Below, piece by piece: positions 49,702 through 59,640 of a stretch of DNA of 64,000 bases (the stretch's first letter is position 1; each line of letters opens with the position of its first letter). Under the pieces are notes generated by a model, which did not search any database, was not told where the DNA came from, and saw nothing but the letters and a program-made list of their open reading frames with translations. Both the position numbers and the translations under genes were made by a program. Location: NCBI RefSeq assembly GCF_010389155.1, contig NC_057769.1, forward strand, positions 15,438,735 through 15,502,734. Direction: 5' to 3'. This DNA comes from Erigeron canadensis. Its lineage: Eukaryota > Streptophyta > Magnoliopsida > Asterales > Asteraceae.

Positions 49702-51559
49702 ACCTCGAATCATTCCTATATGGTAGAATTATATGATGAGGTAGCCGCAACGATTGATTATGTTGTGTACTCAGGTGAAGAAAGTGCATCTGAGACAGTA
49801 CAGAAGAATATGTGTAATATTGCTGAGACAGTAAGATCTGAGAGTGAACAAATGACTGCAGTTAAAGCATCTGAAGAAAAGAAAGAGTCATCAAATCCTG
49901 TTGATGACATTTCTATGCAGAGCATCGAAGAACAGATGAAGAACTTTGAGATACCTGAAGGTATGACAACCGAAGACTTCGTTGCATACATGGCAGATTG
50001 CAAGGCTGCAGATCAGAAGGTATCATGTTCTTTATCTTCTATAATTGATGTATGTAAAATGGTGTCAGACTTAAAACTTGAGGTGTTTATTTTGAATAAG
50101 TCAGTTATTAACTTAACTAGTCAGAACAACATGTTTAAAAAGGAAAATGACTCTTTGTTTGCCAAAAATTCTGGTTTGGTAAAACAAGAAAGTCTTTATC
50201 AAGATAAGATTCGTGCATCTGATAAGGATATTCTTGCATTAAAAGAAAAACTAAAGGAGTCAGTTCTGATGGAAAGAATGGGAAATGAACAACATGCTCA
50301 ACTAACTGAAGATTTTTCTAAAAAGGAGAAAGAATTAGTTGACGCAAAATTGGAGATAGTTAAGCTTAATACAAGACTAGATCAAATTAGGGGATCTGAT
50401 TTAATACGATCAATGCAAATGCAAAAACCTGTACCACGGGATTCAAAAGACAAAAGTGGTTTGTGTATGGTTATAATGAAGTTAGAGGTCCGTTCAATGA
50501 TAATTATACAGAGTCTCTAACACAGCTTACTGAAAAGATTGACAGTGGTGAAATTGATCCAATCGTTTCAGAAAATCAAAATGTTGATCACAAGACCCCT
50601 AAAAGCTCTAAAAAGTCTATTGATAAAATTAAGGAGCTTAACAAGAAACATAAGCTTGAAAGTTCATTTGCTAAACCAGTAGATCCTAAGAATGGAGTTT
50701 ATGATGTTAGTACTTCTAAAGGATCTAGCCAAGTAAAGTCAACTTGTCCTGTTGATAAGAACATTAAATGTTTTACAATGAAAGGATGTGATACTGTTTT
50801 TACATCAAATGAAATTGATTTTGAAAAGATCGATCATGACAAGATTGAAAAAGTATGGAATAAGGATGAATCTACGTCTAGTGAAGTTCCCTTAACTCCA
50901 TACAAGACTCATAAAAACTCTCAAAAGAAGGTACATTTTCGGGTAAAAATGAGTCAACTGGTTTATCAAAAGAAGTGTTAGCCACAATTGAACTTAAAGA
51001 ATGTTTAGGCATGACTTCAGCTGAGTTTGATGTTAAAGCTAAGAAAGCAAGAGCTAAGAAATCTTGTTTCTATTGTTATGAAGTAGGACATGTTTATAGT
51101 TGCTGTCCAAATAGGAAACGGAGATGTCCTGATAAGGGTATGTCTTCTGGTGGATCTAGTGACTCAGATATTGTTGCTCATAATAATAGGTCTAAGACTC
51201 CAAAACGACAGGGACCTTCACAGAATACTACTTTTAGTAGTGGAAGTCCGAGTCGTTCTCGTACACCTCAAAGGAGTAATTCACCTAGGAAGATGCCTCA
51301 ACAAAATCGATCCCCTCCTGTTAGAATTAATAGTTCGTCTAAATTCTACGATCGATTAGGGAGTCAACCTAGATTTGGTACTTTCTCACCAAGGAATTCT
51401 CCTCCTAAGACTCGTTTCACCTCACCTAAGAAACAGTCTATGACACCATCTTCATCCAAGGCTCCATTAAAGAGCGATGGATATTGGACCGAATTACTCA
51501 TTAGAGATGAATTCGGCAAACCTAAACGTCAAAAAGTTTGGGTTCCCTTCAGAAACTAA
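49702..51559 (+). pseudogene. Copia-2 gag, 3' part
   Basis: Continues the 41670 frame to about 50460 with a Ser/Glu-rich segment and a heptad-like coiled coil (KQESLYQDKIRASDKD through KLEIVKLNTRLDQI). It then shifts frame near 50450 (open 50463-50981) and again near 50975 (open 50975-51559). The last segment has a second CCHC knuckle (CFYCYEVGHVYSCC, about 51064-51106) and an RS/Pro-rich tail ending KVWVPFRN. Both internal shifts look like simple indel damage. At the gag/pol border the frames overlap by 22 nt (51538-51559). Confidence 0.75.
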
Positions 51560-54057
51560 CCATCTTATCGTCTAATGTGCAGGGAGAACCAAGGAAGCCT
51601 ATTAGTCTTTGGTATGTTGACAGTGGATGCTCTCGGCACATGACAGGGGACAAGAACGTTTTGTCCAATTATGAAGATGTAAATGGTTCGTACGTTAGTT
51701 TCGCTGGTCCCAAGGGTGGCAACATCTCGGGCCAAGGTGATGTTGTCAATGGGAAGATTACGCTGGAGAAAGTCAATTATGTGGAACAGTTATCACATAA
51801 TTTATTAAGTGTTTCTCAGATTTGTGACAAGGGTAATACTGTCCATTTTAATGAGAAAGAAGCACTTATATTGAAACCGGGATATGTTATTCTTGAAGAC
51901 TGGATCTTGCTGAAAGCTCCTAGGAAGAGAGACATCTATGGCCTTGTGTTAGGTGTTGATGATCCAAAGGACTCTATTTGCTTGTTATCAAAAGCAAACG
52001 AATCTGAATCGTTACTATGGCATAGAAGAATGGGACATATCAATTTCCGAAAGATGAATGACATTGTCAAACATGGATTGGTTGAAGGCGTTCCCATGAA
52101 ACGGTTTGGAATTGAAGACAAATGTGTACCTTGTCTGAAAGGTAAACAGCAAAAGTCTACACATAAACCGAAACAAGTAAATTCTATCGCCAATCCTTTC
52201 GAGTTACTTCACATGGATTTATTTGGTCCAGTGAATGTAAGAAGTATCAGTGGGATGTATTACTGTTTGGTGGTTACTGATGATTACTCGAGATTCTCAT
52301 GGGTATTCTTTCTTAAGTCGAAAGATGAAACTCCGCAGATTTTGATAAATTTCTTTGTCGAAACTGAAAATAATTATGGAGTTCGTGTTAAGAGAATCAG
52401 GAGTGACAACGGAACTGAATTTAAGAATAATGTGATGGATGTCTTTTGTTTGTCAAAGGGAATTCAACATCAATACAGTTCTTCGTATGAACCACAACAG
52501 AATGGAGTTGCTGAAAGGAAGAATAGGACTCTAATCAAGACCGCCAGAACTATGCTTGCAGATTCAGGGCTTCCTACTATGTTTTGGGCGGAAGCGGTGA
52601 ATACAGCTTGTCATATTTTAAATATGGTTACTGTAGTTAAGCGTCATAATAAGACATGTTATGTGCTTCTACATAAAAAGAAACCGAATTTACAGAATGT
52701 TGAACCATTTGGTGTATCGTGTACTTTCTTGAAGTATTTACCTCAGTCAAAGTTTGATTCAAAGGTTGAAGAGGGATTTCTCATGGGTTATAAACCGGGA
52801 ACATCAATTCGACGGGTTTACAACAAACAAACTGGCAAAGTTGATTTGGGAACAAATGACAAGATTGTCAGTCATAAGCCCGCTATACATTCTGGATGTG
52901 GCAAAAACTTCGATTACGATAGTGTGTTTAGTTCACTACATGGTCCTGATTCTTATTCAGATCCTGAGAAAATTGATGATGTGATTATTTTAAGAGATCA
53001 CATGGATAATACTCCTATATCTCCGCCTACTCGGAATGTCGATACTACTCCAGTCAACGTTCGGTCTACTACTGATATTGATGAAAGTGGTAAGGACAAG
53101 ACACCAGATTCAGACAATAATGAACCTGCAAATACAACCCCACCTACTCCATCGAAGGTTACACTGCCTGATGATGATCCTATTTCTGAAGAATCGGAAG
53201 ATGAATTCAACTCCCCTGAGTTTCAGATTAGAACAAACTTAGGAGACAATTTGAATGTTGATTCGATTCCTCAATATCAAATTAATAAGGATCACCCTGT
53301 TGAAAATATTCTTGGAAATGCTACAGAACCTATTCGAACTAGAAATCAATTGAATAAGGATTTAACTAGTTTGTTTTGTGAAGTGAAAGGCACTGGTTTG
53401 ATAACTGAGTGTTTGTATTCTGGTTTCATTTCACAAGTAGAGCCAAAGAATGTTAAGGCAGCACTTCAAGATCCATGTTGGGTTGAAGCTATGCAAGAAG
53501 AATTAGCTCAATTTGAAAAACTTGGAGTTTGGGAGTTAGTAGATGTGCCTAGAGGTAAAGAACCGATTGGAACTCGTTGGGTATATAAATGCAAACAAGA
53601 TGACAAAGGGATCGTTACTAGAAATAAAGCACGTTTGGTTGTTCAGGGGTTTGCACAACGAGAAGGATATGACTATAACGAAACTTTTGCACCAGTTGCT
53701 AGGATTGAAGTTATAAGGTTATTTTTAGCTTTTGCAAGTTTCAAAGGTATAAAGGTGTATCAGTTGGACGTTAAGAGTGCCTTCTTGTACGGAGAAGTCA
53801 AAGAAGAAGTGTATGTTTACCAACCACCGGGGTTTGAAGATCCGAATTATCCAAGAAGAGCATATCGATTGGATAAGGCTCTTTATGGATTGCATCAAGC
53901 ACCCAGAGTGTGGTATGAAAAATTGTCAACGCATTTGTTGACAAATGGCTTTACAAGAGGATCGATAGATAGCACATTGTTTATCAAGTGGAAGAAGTGA
54001 AATTATACAATTGTACAAGTTTACGTGGATGATATCATTTTTGTTCATCCAATATAA
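51538..54057 (+). pseudogene. Copia-2 pol: protease, integrase, reverse transcriptase
   Basis: Open for 820 codons to a TGA at 53998-54000. Protease motif WYVDSGCSRHMTGD near residue 27; integrase zinc region (LLWHRRMGH ... CVPCLKGK) near 160-205; integrase core with HMDLFGPV, RIRSDNGTEF and QQNGVAERKNR; a long acidic linker; RT from about 670 (WVYKCKQDDKG, LVVQGFAQREGYDYNETFAP, YQLDVKSAFLYGEV, KALYGLHQAPRVWY). The frame continues past the TGA into VYVDDIIF, the RT catalytic motif, then a TAA at 54055. The TGA thus removes the YVDD and RNase H from the product. Confidence 0.9.
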
Positions 54058-54059
54058 AG

Positions 54060-54974
54060 ATGTGCAAAGAGTTTGAAATGAACATGAAAAATGTTTTTGA
54101 AATGAGTGCTATGGGGGAATTACAATTTTTCCTCGGACTACAAGTAGATCAAAGGAAAAATGGATTCTTTATTCACCAGTCTAAGTATGTCGATGACATC
54201 TTGGAGATGTTTCAAATGCTAGAGTCCGAGACATATGGTACTCCTATTCAGCAAAATCATGGTTTAGGAGTGCTTGATCCGAAAGATGAACTTGTGGATG
54301 CAACTTATTATCGTGCTATTATTGGCTCATTGATGTATCTGACTGCTTCGCGTCCAGATATTATGTTCACTGTTTGTCTTTGCGCTAGATTTCAAGCTAG
54401 TCCGAAAGAGTCACATTTGACTGCAGCAAAATGTATTCTACGTTATCTTAAGGGAAACCAAGGGCTTGGTCTATGGTATCTAATGGGAGGAACGTTTGAT
54501 TTTGTTGCATATACTGATTCAGATTTTGGCGGTTGTAACAATGACAGAAAGTCTACGACTGGAGGTTGTCAGTTGTTAGGAGGGAGATTAGTATCGTGGC
54601 AATGCAAGAAGCAGACATGTGTTACTCAGTCTTCATGTGAGGCAGAGTATCTGGCTGCTGGTAGCTGTTGTTCCCAGGTATTGTGGATTCAACAACAACT
54701 TTGTGACTACGGTATGGATTTTCTTGATACTCCTATTAGAATAGACAATAAGTCAACTATAGACATTACAAATAACCCTGTCATGCATAAGGTCACCAAG
54801 CATATTGATATTAGGCATCATTTCTTGCGTGATTGTGTCCAAAAGAAGTTAATTCATTTGGAAAAGGTTATAACCGATGATAATTTAGCTGATTTGTATA
54901 CCAAAGCATTTGACAACTCTCGATTTGAGAAGTTAATTCTTCTCAATGGGATGAAGAATGTTGATTCATATTAA
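54060..54974 (+). pseudogene. Copia-2 RT C-terminal part and RNase H
   Basis: A 304-codon frame one base out of register with pol. It begins at CKEFEMNMKNVFEMSAMGEL and has the RT thumb region, IGSLMYLTASRPDIMF, then RNase H with YTDSDFGGCNNDRKSTTGG, QSSCEAEYLAAG, DNKSTIDITNNPVMH and the terminal HIDIRHHFLRD. Catalytic acidic residues are present. The frame change and lost YVDD linkage make it non-functional here. Confidence 0.9.
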
Positions 54975-56900
54975 ATCTCTCAAAGAACTAATTTTATAAG
55001 TTTGTGTCTGTAAATAGCTAGAGTCATAAAAATACAAAAAGAGTTCTTAGTGTCATAAAAACCATAAAAATGTGAAAAATGAGAAAATGACAAAAATATG
55101 GGAGAGATTTAAGTTAATGCTGTCAGGTGATTAGAAGTGAGGATACTTAGCTTTTAAGTCTGCTTAATAGTAATATAACTGCTTAGTTCAGTGATTACAA
55201 AAATATTGGTAGACACAAAGTAGCAAGGTTTCCTTAATCTGAACTTAAATTATACAATGTTCTTGTGGGAAACATATTCAGATATATGGCTGAGAATGCT
55301 TGCTTTTCAGTCATGAATTGATCTAGTCCTTAAACTTTGTGAAAGATCTAGCATTACTATAAGATTTGTTTAATGTATAGGCAAAAAACCCTCTACAAAT
55401 CATGAGCATGAAAGTAAATGTGATATTGTTATGCAAATGTAATGAATGTTCATTAAAGGGCTAATGTGGTCTTTGAGATTCGCACAAGTATGTCCTCGGG
55501 GTGTCTTCGTATACCTACCCTACCTAAAGCTTCCAACTTGGGATAGGTTGTCAGAAAGTTCTCTACATGGGTCTCATAGAAAATCACGGGTTCCTTATAA
55601 ATAATAAAATGCAAAAGCAAATAAGTGAAATCACAAAGTAATTACATTCAGTTATCAAAAAAGTGTCTCATGATTTGTTAAGGATGTTTTTGAAAATACA
55701 TTGAATATTTGTTATCTTAGTGCTTGTATCGATTACAGAAGTATATCTGAATGTGGGTCACATAAGTTCGCAAACTATTCAGTGGCATATTAGGCTACTC
55801 GGGTTACATGGTGACTGTCCTTGGCCAGGGTATGTCGAAAGTGTCATAATTCAAAAGGAAATTGGAAGTACTGAGTGTTTAAGAGGACAAATATACCGGT
55901 AATCGTGGTTGGATCACAGTTCATAATTAATAATAAGAGAATTATTTCTCACTTGAAGACTTATGTAAATGCTAATCTGATCTAATCTGCAGAAACTTAG
56001 AATTTCTTGTAAATAAATAAAGTAGCCTAGTTTATTTTTATTTTTATTTTTGTTTCGTCTTTATTTATATTTTGGTAATAAGTGTCAGTTTGTGTGTCAA
56101 ACTAGTTGTTATTGCACGAGAGATTTGATAAGCATTAAAAGTTATAATTCTTAGTGAATTAAATAAGTCTTGTTGCTTACGGTATATATTTTCCCAAGAT
56201 GAATTTTCTAATTAATACATCAGTTGTTTAATTTAGAAAATGAAATGTTTTGAAAATTGAAATGTCAAAATCTTTTTGAATGTGTTTCAATTAAATTTTT
56301 GAAATTTCAATTGTTTTTGGTAGCTAAGTATGCTTGACAAAGATTTGACTTGCCTTAGATTTATTTTATCGATAGGTTAAGCTTTTGGTTGTTTTGCATA
56401 TTGATGATACTTTGTTGATTTTGATGCATTGATGAAGTTTGTTAAGTGTGCAGATTACAGATAATAAACTCATTTTATATGATATCAAAATTGTTTGATT
56501 GAAGGCAGAATTGTTTTAATAACAAAAGGTGTTCAGAAATTGCTTCTACTGAGATTACAAGTGATACAAGGATGACCTGCTTTAATAACCTAAGACTTAG
56601 TGTGATAGGTTATAGTTTTATTATCAAGATCACAACATAAGATGTAATGTGATAGGTTGTTGATATGATATTATGTAATACAAACTTACACTAAAATGCT
56701 TTGTATGAAGAAATGATCGTTTTTATGTCAAGATAATAATGTAAAATTTATTTGATACATTATTGTGATGACAAGTTAGTACGGATGATTTACGATAGCA
56801 TATTCGAGTAGATACATGTTTTTAGTAACGAGTATCTACAGGTTTATGTTTCTAGAATTTCTGGAATTTTTCCTTGTTTACATTTCTGGAAATTCGAAAT
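54975..56900 (+). other. Copia-2 post-pol region, non-coding
   Basis: About 1.9 kb without a plausible ORF between RNase H and the accessory-gene promoter. It is AT-rich with scattered aaaatatgtga-like units (55030-55110). No LTR or nested element termini are evident. Confidence 0.5.
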
Positions 56901-56902
56901 CA

Positions 56903-57015
56903 CCTCGTGTTGACGTCAGCATACCTCGCGCTGACGTCATCACGAAGCCCACGAACTCTGTGTTCGGCCCGGCCCATGTGGATTCGGATATATATATGGG
57001 TTATTACTATTCATT
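56903..57015 (+). promoter_or_regulatory. Predicted promoter of the accessory ORF
   Basis: Two TGACGTCA palindromes (56911-56918 and 56932-56939), each embedded in cctcg.g/cacgaag arms, lie about 50-80 bp upstream of a TATA box (tatatatat, 56989-56997). The layout mirrors the LTR U3 (two TGACGTCA, then TATA at 40960), but the surrounding sequence is not a copy of it. The predicted start is near 57020-57030. Confidence 0.5.
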
Positions 57016-57135
57016 AATTACTCAAATTAACCCTAAGTAAATCACACGAATCACTTCTTCCTCGTGCTACTATTCATCCATCCCTCTTTTCGATTGATTT
57101 CACTTTCTTTTCCTATTAATCATCCTAGTTTGTTG

Positions 57136-57702
57136 GTAAATACTTGATCTAGCATAGATTATTGATGTTTTAACTATGGATTTGAACGATTTCATGTCGT
57201 TATAATGCCCAAATTTTGATTTTGCCTCGCGTGAATAGTAACTTGGACGAACCACAAAATTCGATCTTTCATTTTTGATGATTTGGACTTAAATTGGACT
57301 TAAAATTGGATTAATTGATGTTTAAACATATTAAATCTAACAAAAATTTAAGTAAACAAGTGTTAAATCAAGATTAATCAAAGAGAATTGTGTTTCGGTC
57401 ACTATTCACACGAAGAACACAAACCAACTTTGTGTTCATCGATTTCGTTTCGATTTTGTTTTCTGGGCATACACGAACCATAAACAAGTCCAAGATGATG
57501 TTTTTGATCGATTTTAACATCCTATGGAGATGTTTTTGTGCTTTGTGTTCTGGGTTTCATACTGGCTCGTGCTGACGTCACGACGAGGGAAAACCTCCTC
57601 GTGATGACATCATCACGAAGCAATCGAGCCAAAACCCTATTTTTCATTTTCGTTTATTCTAACTTCGTTTTTCTTGTCGTTTTTTTGTCTGATTTTGTGC
57701 AG
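57136..57702 (+). other. Predicted 5'-UTR intron of the accessory ORF
   Basis: Candidate donor ttg|gtaaat at 57135/57136, branch-like ttctaac near 57657, a T-rich tract (tttttcttgtcgtttttttg), and acceptor tgtgcag ending at 57702, two bases before the ATG. The acceptor is strong by eye. A TGACGTCA (57573-57580) and an imperfect palindrome, cgtgatgacatcatcacg, lie inside it. Confidence 0.45.
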
Positions 57703-57704
57703 GT

Positions 57705-58922
57705 ATGGCTGGACAAGGTGATAATGCTCGTGTTTTTGCTAGGGAACACAATGCTGCACTCGATCTAAGTATCACGCAGACGGGGTGCACTGCAGAGTTT
57801 CACGGTGTTCTCCAATTTCTTGCACGTTGTCGCATTAACTTTGCGTTGACCGAGAATCCTCCGTTGGTAATCAGTCTCTTTGGAGAGTTTTGGAATTCAG
57901 CCCGATCAGTGCAGATGGGTGCTCATTTGTACATTCGCACTACTGTTGGAGGACGTTCTATCTCGTTCTCAGCTGGAGACTTAAGGACTATTCTACGCTT
58001 GGGTGTTAATGACATGGAGCAAGGTCCTACTGAGTTTACAGAAGAATTCTGTGAAGGTGCTCTACGTCGTTTGGGTTATGCTGGTAATATTACACACCCA
58101 TACTTTAGAAAGAATCTTCGCGGCAAATGGAAGCTTCTTGCTTACTATTTGTTGAGGTCTATGAGTCATCGGAGTACGAGTCATGATCAGATGAACATTC
58201 AGAATGCTTCTCAGTTGGTGGCCTTGGTGCTGAACAAGCCATATAGCTTTTCTCAGTACATTTTTGATAATTTTGAAAGGCAAATGAGATCATTTGGAAC
58301 CGACAAGAAGTTTTACTTGTTTCCAAGATTTGTGATGATTATCATTCGTCACTTTGCAGCTGATTTGCCATTTGACGGTCCTACGTTTAATTTAGGTCGT
58401 CTTACTTATAAGGCATTTGCTGAAAGTTTGAAGCACGTGTCGGGAAGAAATACTCCGATTGAGATTGATAATCCACCTCTGTTCGGACATTTGGTTAATC
58501 CTAACTATGTTGCACCTCGACAAGGTTGGGAGGATGAAGAACCCGTTGTTGCTGGTGGTGGTGGTGATGATCAGGCTCATGACGATCTTCATGAAGAAAG
58601 AGCTGATCAGTTTGAGGGACTCAATGATGTTCCTCTGTATGCTGGTGATTTGGAGCATGACTCTGATATGGATGCTCTTATGGAGGATATTGATGATCCT
58701 ACAAATCTTGTATCTACATCTGCTGGAGGTTCTACTTCTACCTCTGCTCCAATTGATGTTACTGCTAGTCCTTCTGAAGTCTCGGTTAATGTTGTTGAGG
58801 ACTCAGATGATGAAGAAGAGGAAGAAAGATTGCCAAAGAGAAGAAGAAGACATGCAAGATCTCAAGCTGAGGTTGATAGAGAGTTTGCTGCATATAGTGA
58901 AGGGTCTTCGAATCTTGATTAA
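57705..58922 (+). CDS. Copia-2 accessory ORF, putative plant-transposon protein (405 aa)
   Basis: A single uninterrupted frame in the sense orientation between pol and the 3' LTR. Residues ~15-230 resemble the domain commonly annotated as 'putative plant transposon protein' in plant genomes (VISLFGEFWNSARSVQMG, IRTTVGGRSISFSAGDLR, LRLGVNDMEQGP); that match is from memory. The C-terminal part is acidic and Gly/Ser-rich, with a candidate nuclear localisation signal (RLPKRRRRHARSQ) near 380. No transmembrane segment or signal peptide is seen, so it is not an obvious Env. The last eight codons lie in LTR sequence (58899 onward), so the native C-terminus may have been lost. It is intact although gag and pol have decayed. 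Function unknown. Confidence 0.7.
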   Translation: MAGQGDNARVFAREHNAALDLSITQTGCTAEFHGVLQFLARCRINFALTENPPLVISLFGEFWNSARSVQMGAHLYIRTTVGGRSISFSAGDLRTILRLGVNDMEQGPTEFTEEFCEGALRRLGYAGNITHPYFRKNLRGKWKLLAYYLLRSMSHRSTSHDQMNIQNASQLVALVLNKPYSFSQYIFDNFERQMRSFGTDKKFYLFPRFVMIIIRHFAADLPFDGPTFNLGRLTYKAFAESLKHVSGRNTPIEIDNPPLFGHLVNPNYVAPRQGWEDEEPVVAGGGGDDQAHDDLHEERADQFEGLNDVPLYAGDLEHDSDMDALMEDIDDPTNLVSTSAGGSTSTSAPIDVTASPSEVSVNVVEDSDDEEEEERLPKRRRRHARSQAEVDREFAAYSEGSSNLD

Positions 58923-59129
58923 TAGTTTACGAATTTACGAGCTAAGGTTAATTGTTCCTTCGTGTAGCCTCTTACAAGAACCACAAGCCTTGTGCATCTC
59001 CTTGGGTTGGTTAATTGCTCATTAATCAACGAAAGGCAATAGCAATCTAGTTATCTCAAGAGGATTCCGCACTCTTGACATAACGAATCACGTCTTATTA
59101 CGATCCACGCAACAATAGGGCACCTTACA
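58899..59129 (+). repeat. Copia-2 3' LTR, R-U5 portion only
   Basis: 231 bp align without gaps to 40992-41222 (four mismatches). Upstream of gaaggg the similarity stops abruptly: U3, with its TATA box and palindromes, is missing, as is a polypurine tract. The junction coincides with the predicted transcription start. Confidence 0.8.
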
Positions 59130-59134
59130 ACACA

Positions 59135-59640
59135 GTCAAATAAGCAAAAGAGAAGTCATCACATAGGTTCAACAAAATATTCAAATAAGATTTAGGATAA
59201 GTTCCCACGCAGGGGAAACAGTTAGGCATATTGCCAGCAAGCACATATGGAAGCATGCAAAACTCCAAATCCTAAGCCTGAAGTCTGCTATGAGTCCCAT
59301 GCTACCTGTCTTAGCCACAATTAGCTTGATTACCTGAAAGGAATACTTAAAAGAGTCAACACAAAGGTTGGTGAGTTTGTAGGTTTGAAAACATGATAGA
59401 AAGCTTGTAATCCTCAATTGAATCACATATAGTTTGTTGAATAATCTCTTGAAAGTATCAATAGATTGTATGAATAAGATTTATGCCATCAATAGAACTT
59501 GAGAATAACTTAGCATGATGTGGCTATAAACCTACCTACGGCACATAAGTATGAGTATGTGTATAATCGTGCACTTATGGTACATGGCTAGTATGTATCA
59601 ATCGTGCACTCATAGTCATAATCATGACATGGCTAGTTAT
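59135..59640 (-). repeat. Gypsy LTR, continuation on the right of Copia-2
   Basis: After the acaca duplication the sequence has typical LTR phrases (cacaaaggttggtgagtttg at about 59360) and a repeated unit (catggctagtatgtatcaatcgtgc at 59584 and again at 59625). It ends where the Ser/Pro-rich ORF begins. It is taken as the rest of the LTR begun at 40434; this rests on the TSD and not on an alignment. Confidence 0.4.

Larger units (their letters stand above)
40551..59129 (+). mobile_element. Copia-2: large LTR retrotransposon with accessory ORF, hosting a MULE
   Basis: It has a 5' LTR (40551-41222), initiator-Met PBS, TTCGTG-rich leader, gag, pol, a long 3' region with an accessory ORF, and a partial 3' LTR (58899-59129). 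The 5 bp direct repeat acaca flanks it (40546-40550 and 59130-59134). Removing the 6657 bp MULE and one TSD copy leaves about 11.9 kb. The coding region has at least two frameshifts in gag, a TGA before the RT YVDD motif and a further frame change after it, so this copy is not autonomous. Pol order (protease, integrase, RT, RNase H) makes it copia; the very long Gag and post-pol ORF recall the SIRE/Maximus lineage, an inference. Confidence 0.75.

Noticed and set aside
57705..58922. Accessory ORF as a retroviral-type envelope gene
   Set aside because: No signal peptide, transmembrane segment or cleavage site is visible; the tail is acidic/basic and looks nuclear. Position alone does not justify an Env call.
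58459..59025. 188-codon ORF overlapping the accessory ORF
   Set aside because: Leu/Met-rich frame-shifted shadow of the accessory ORF's acidic C-terminus.
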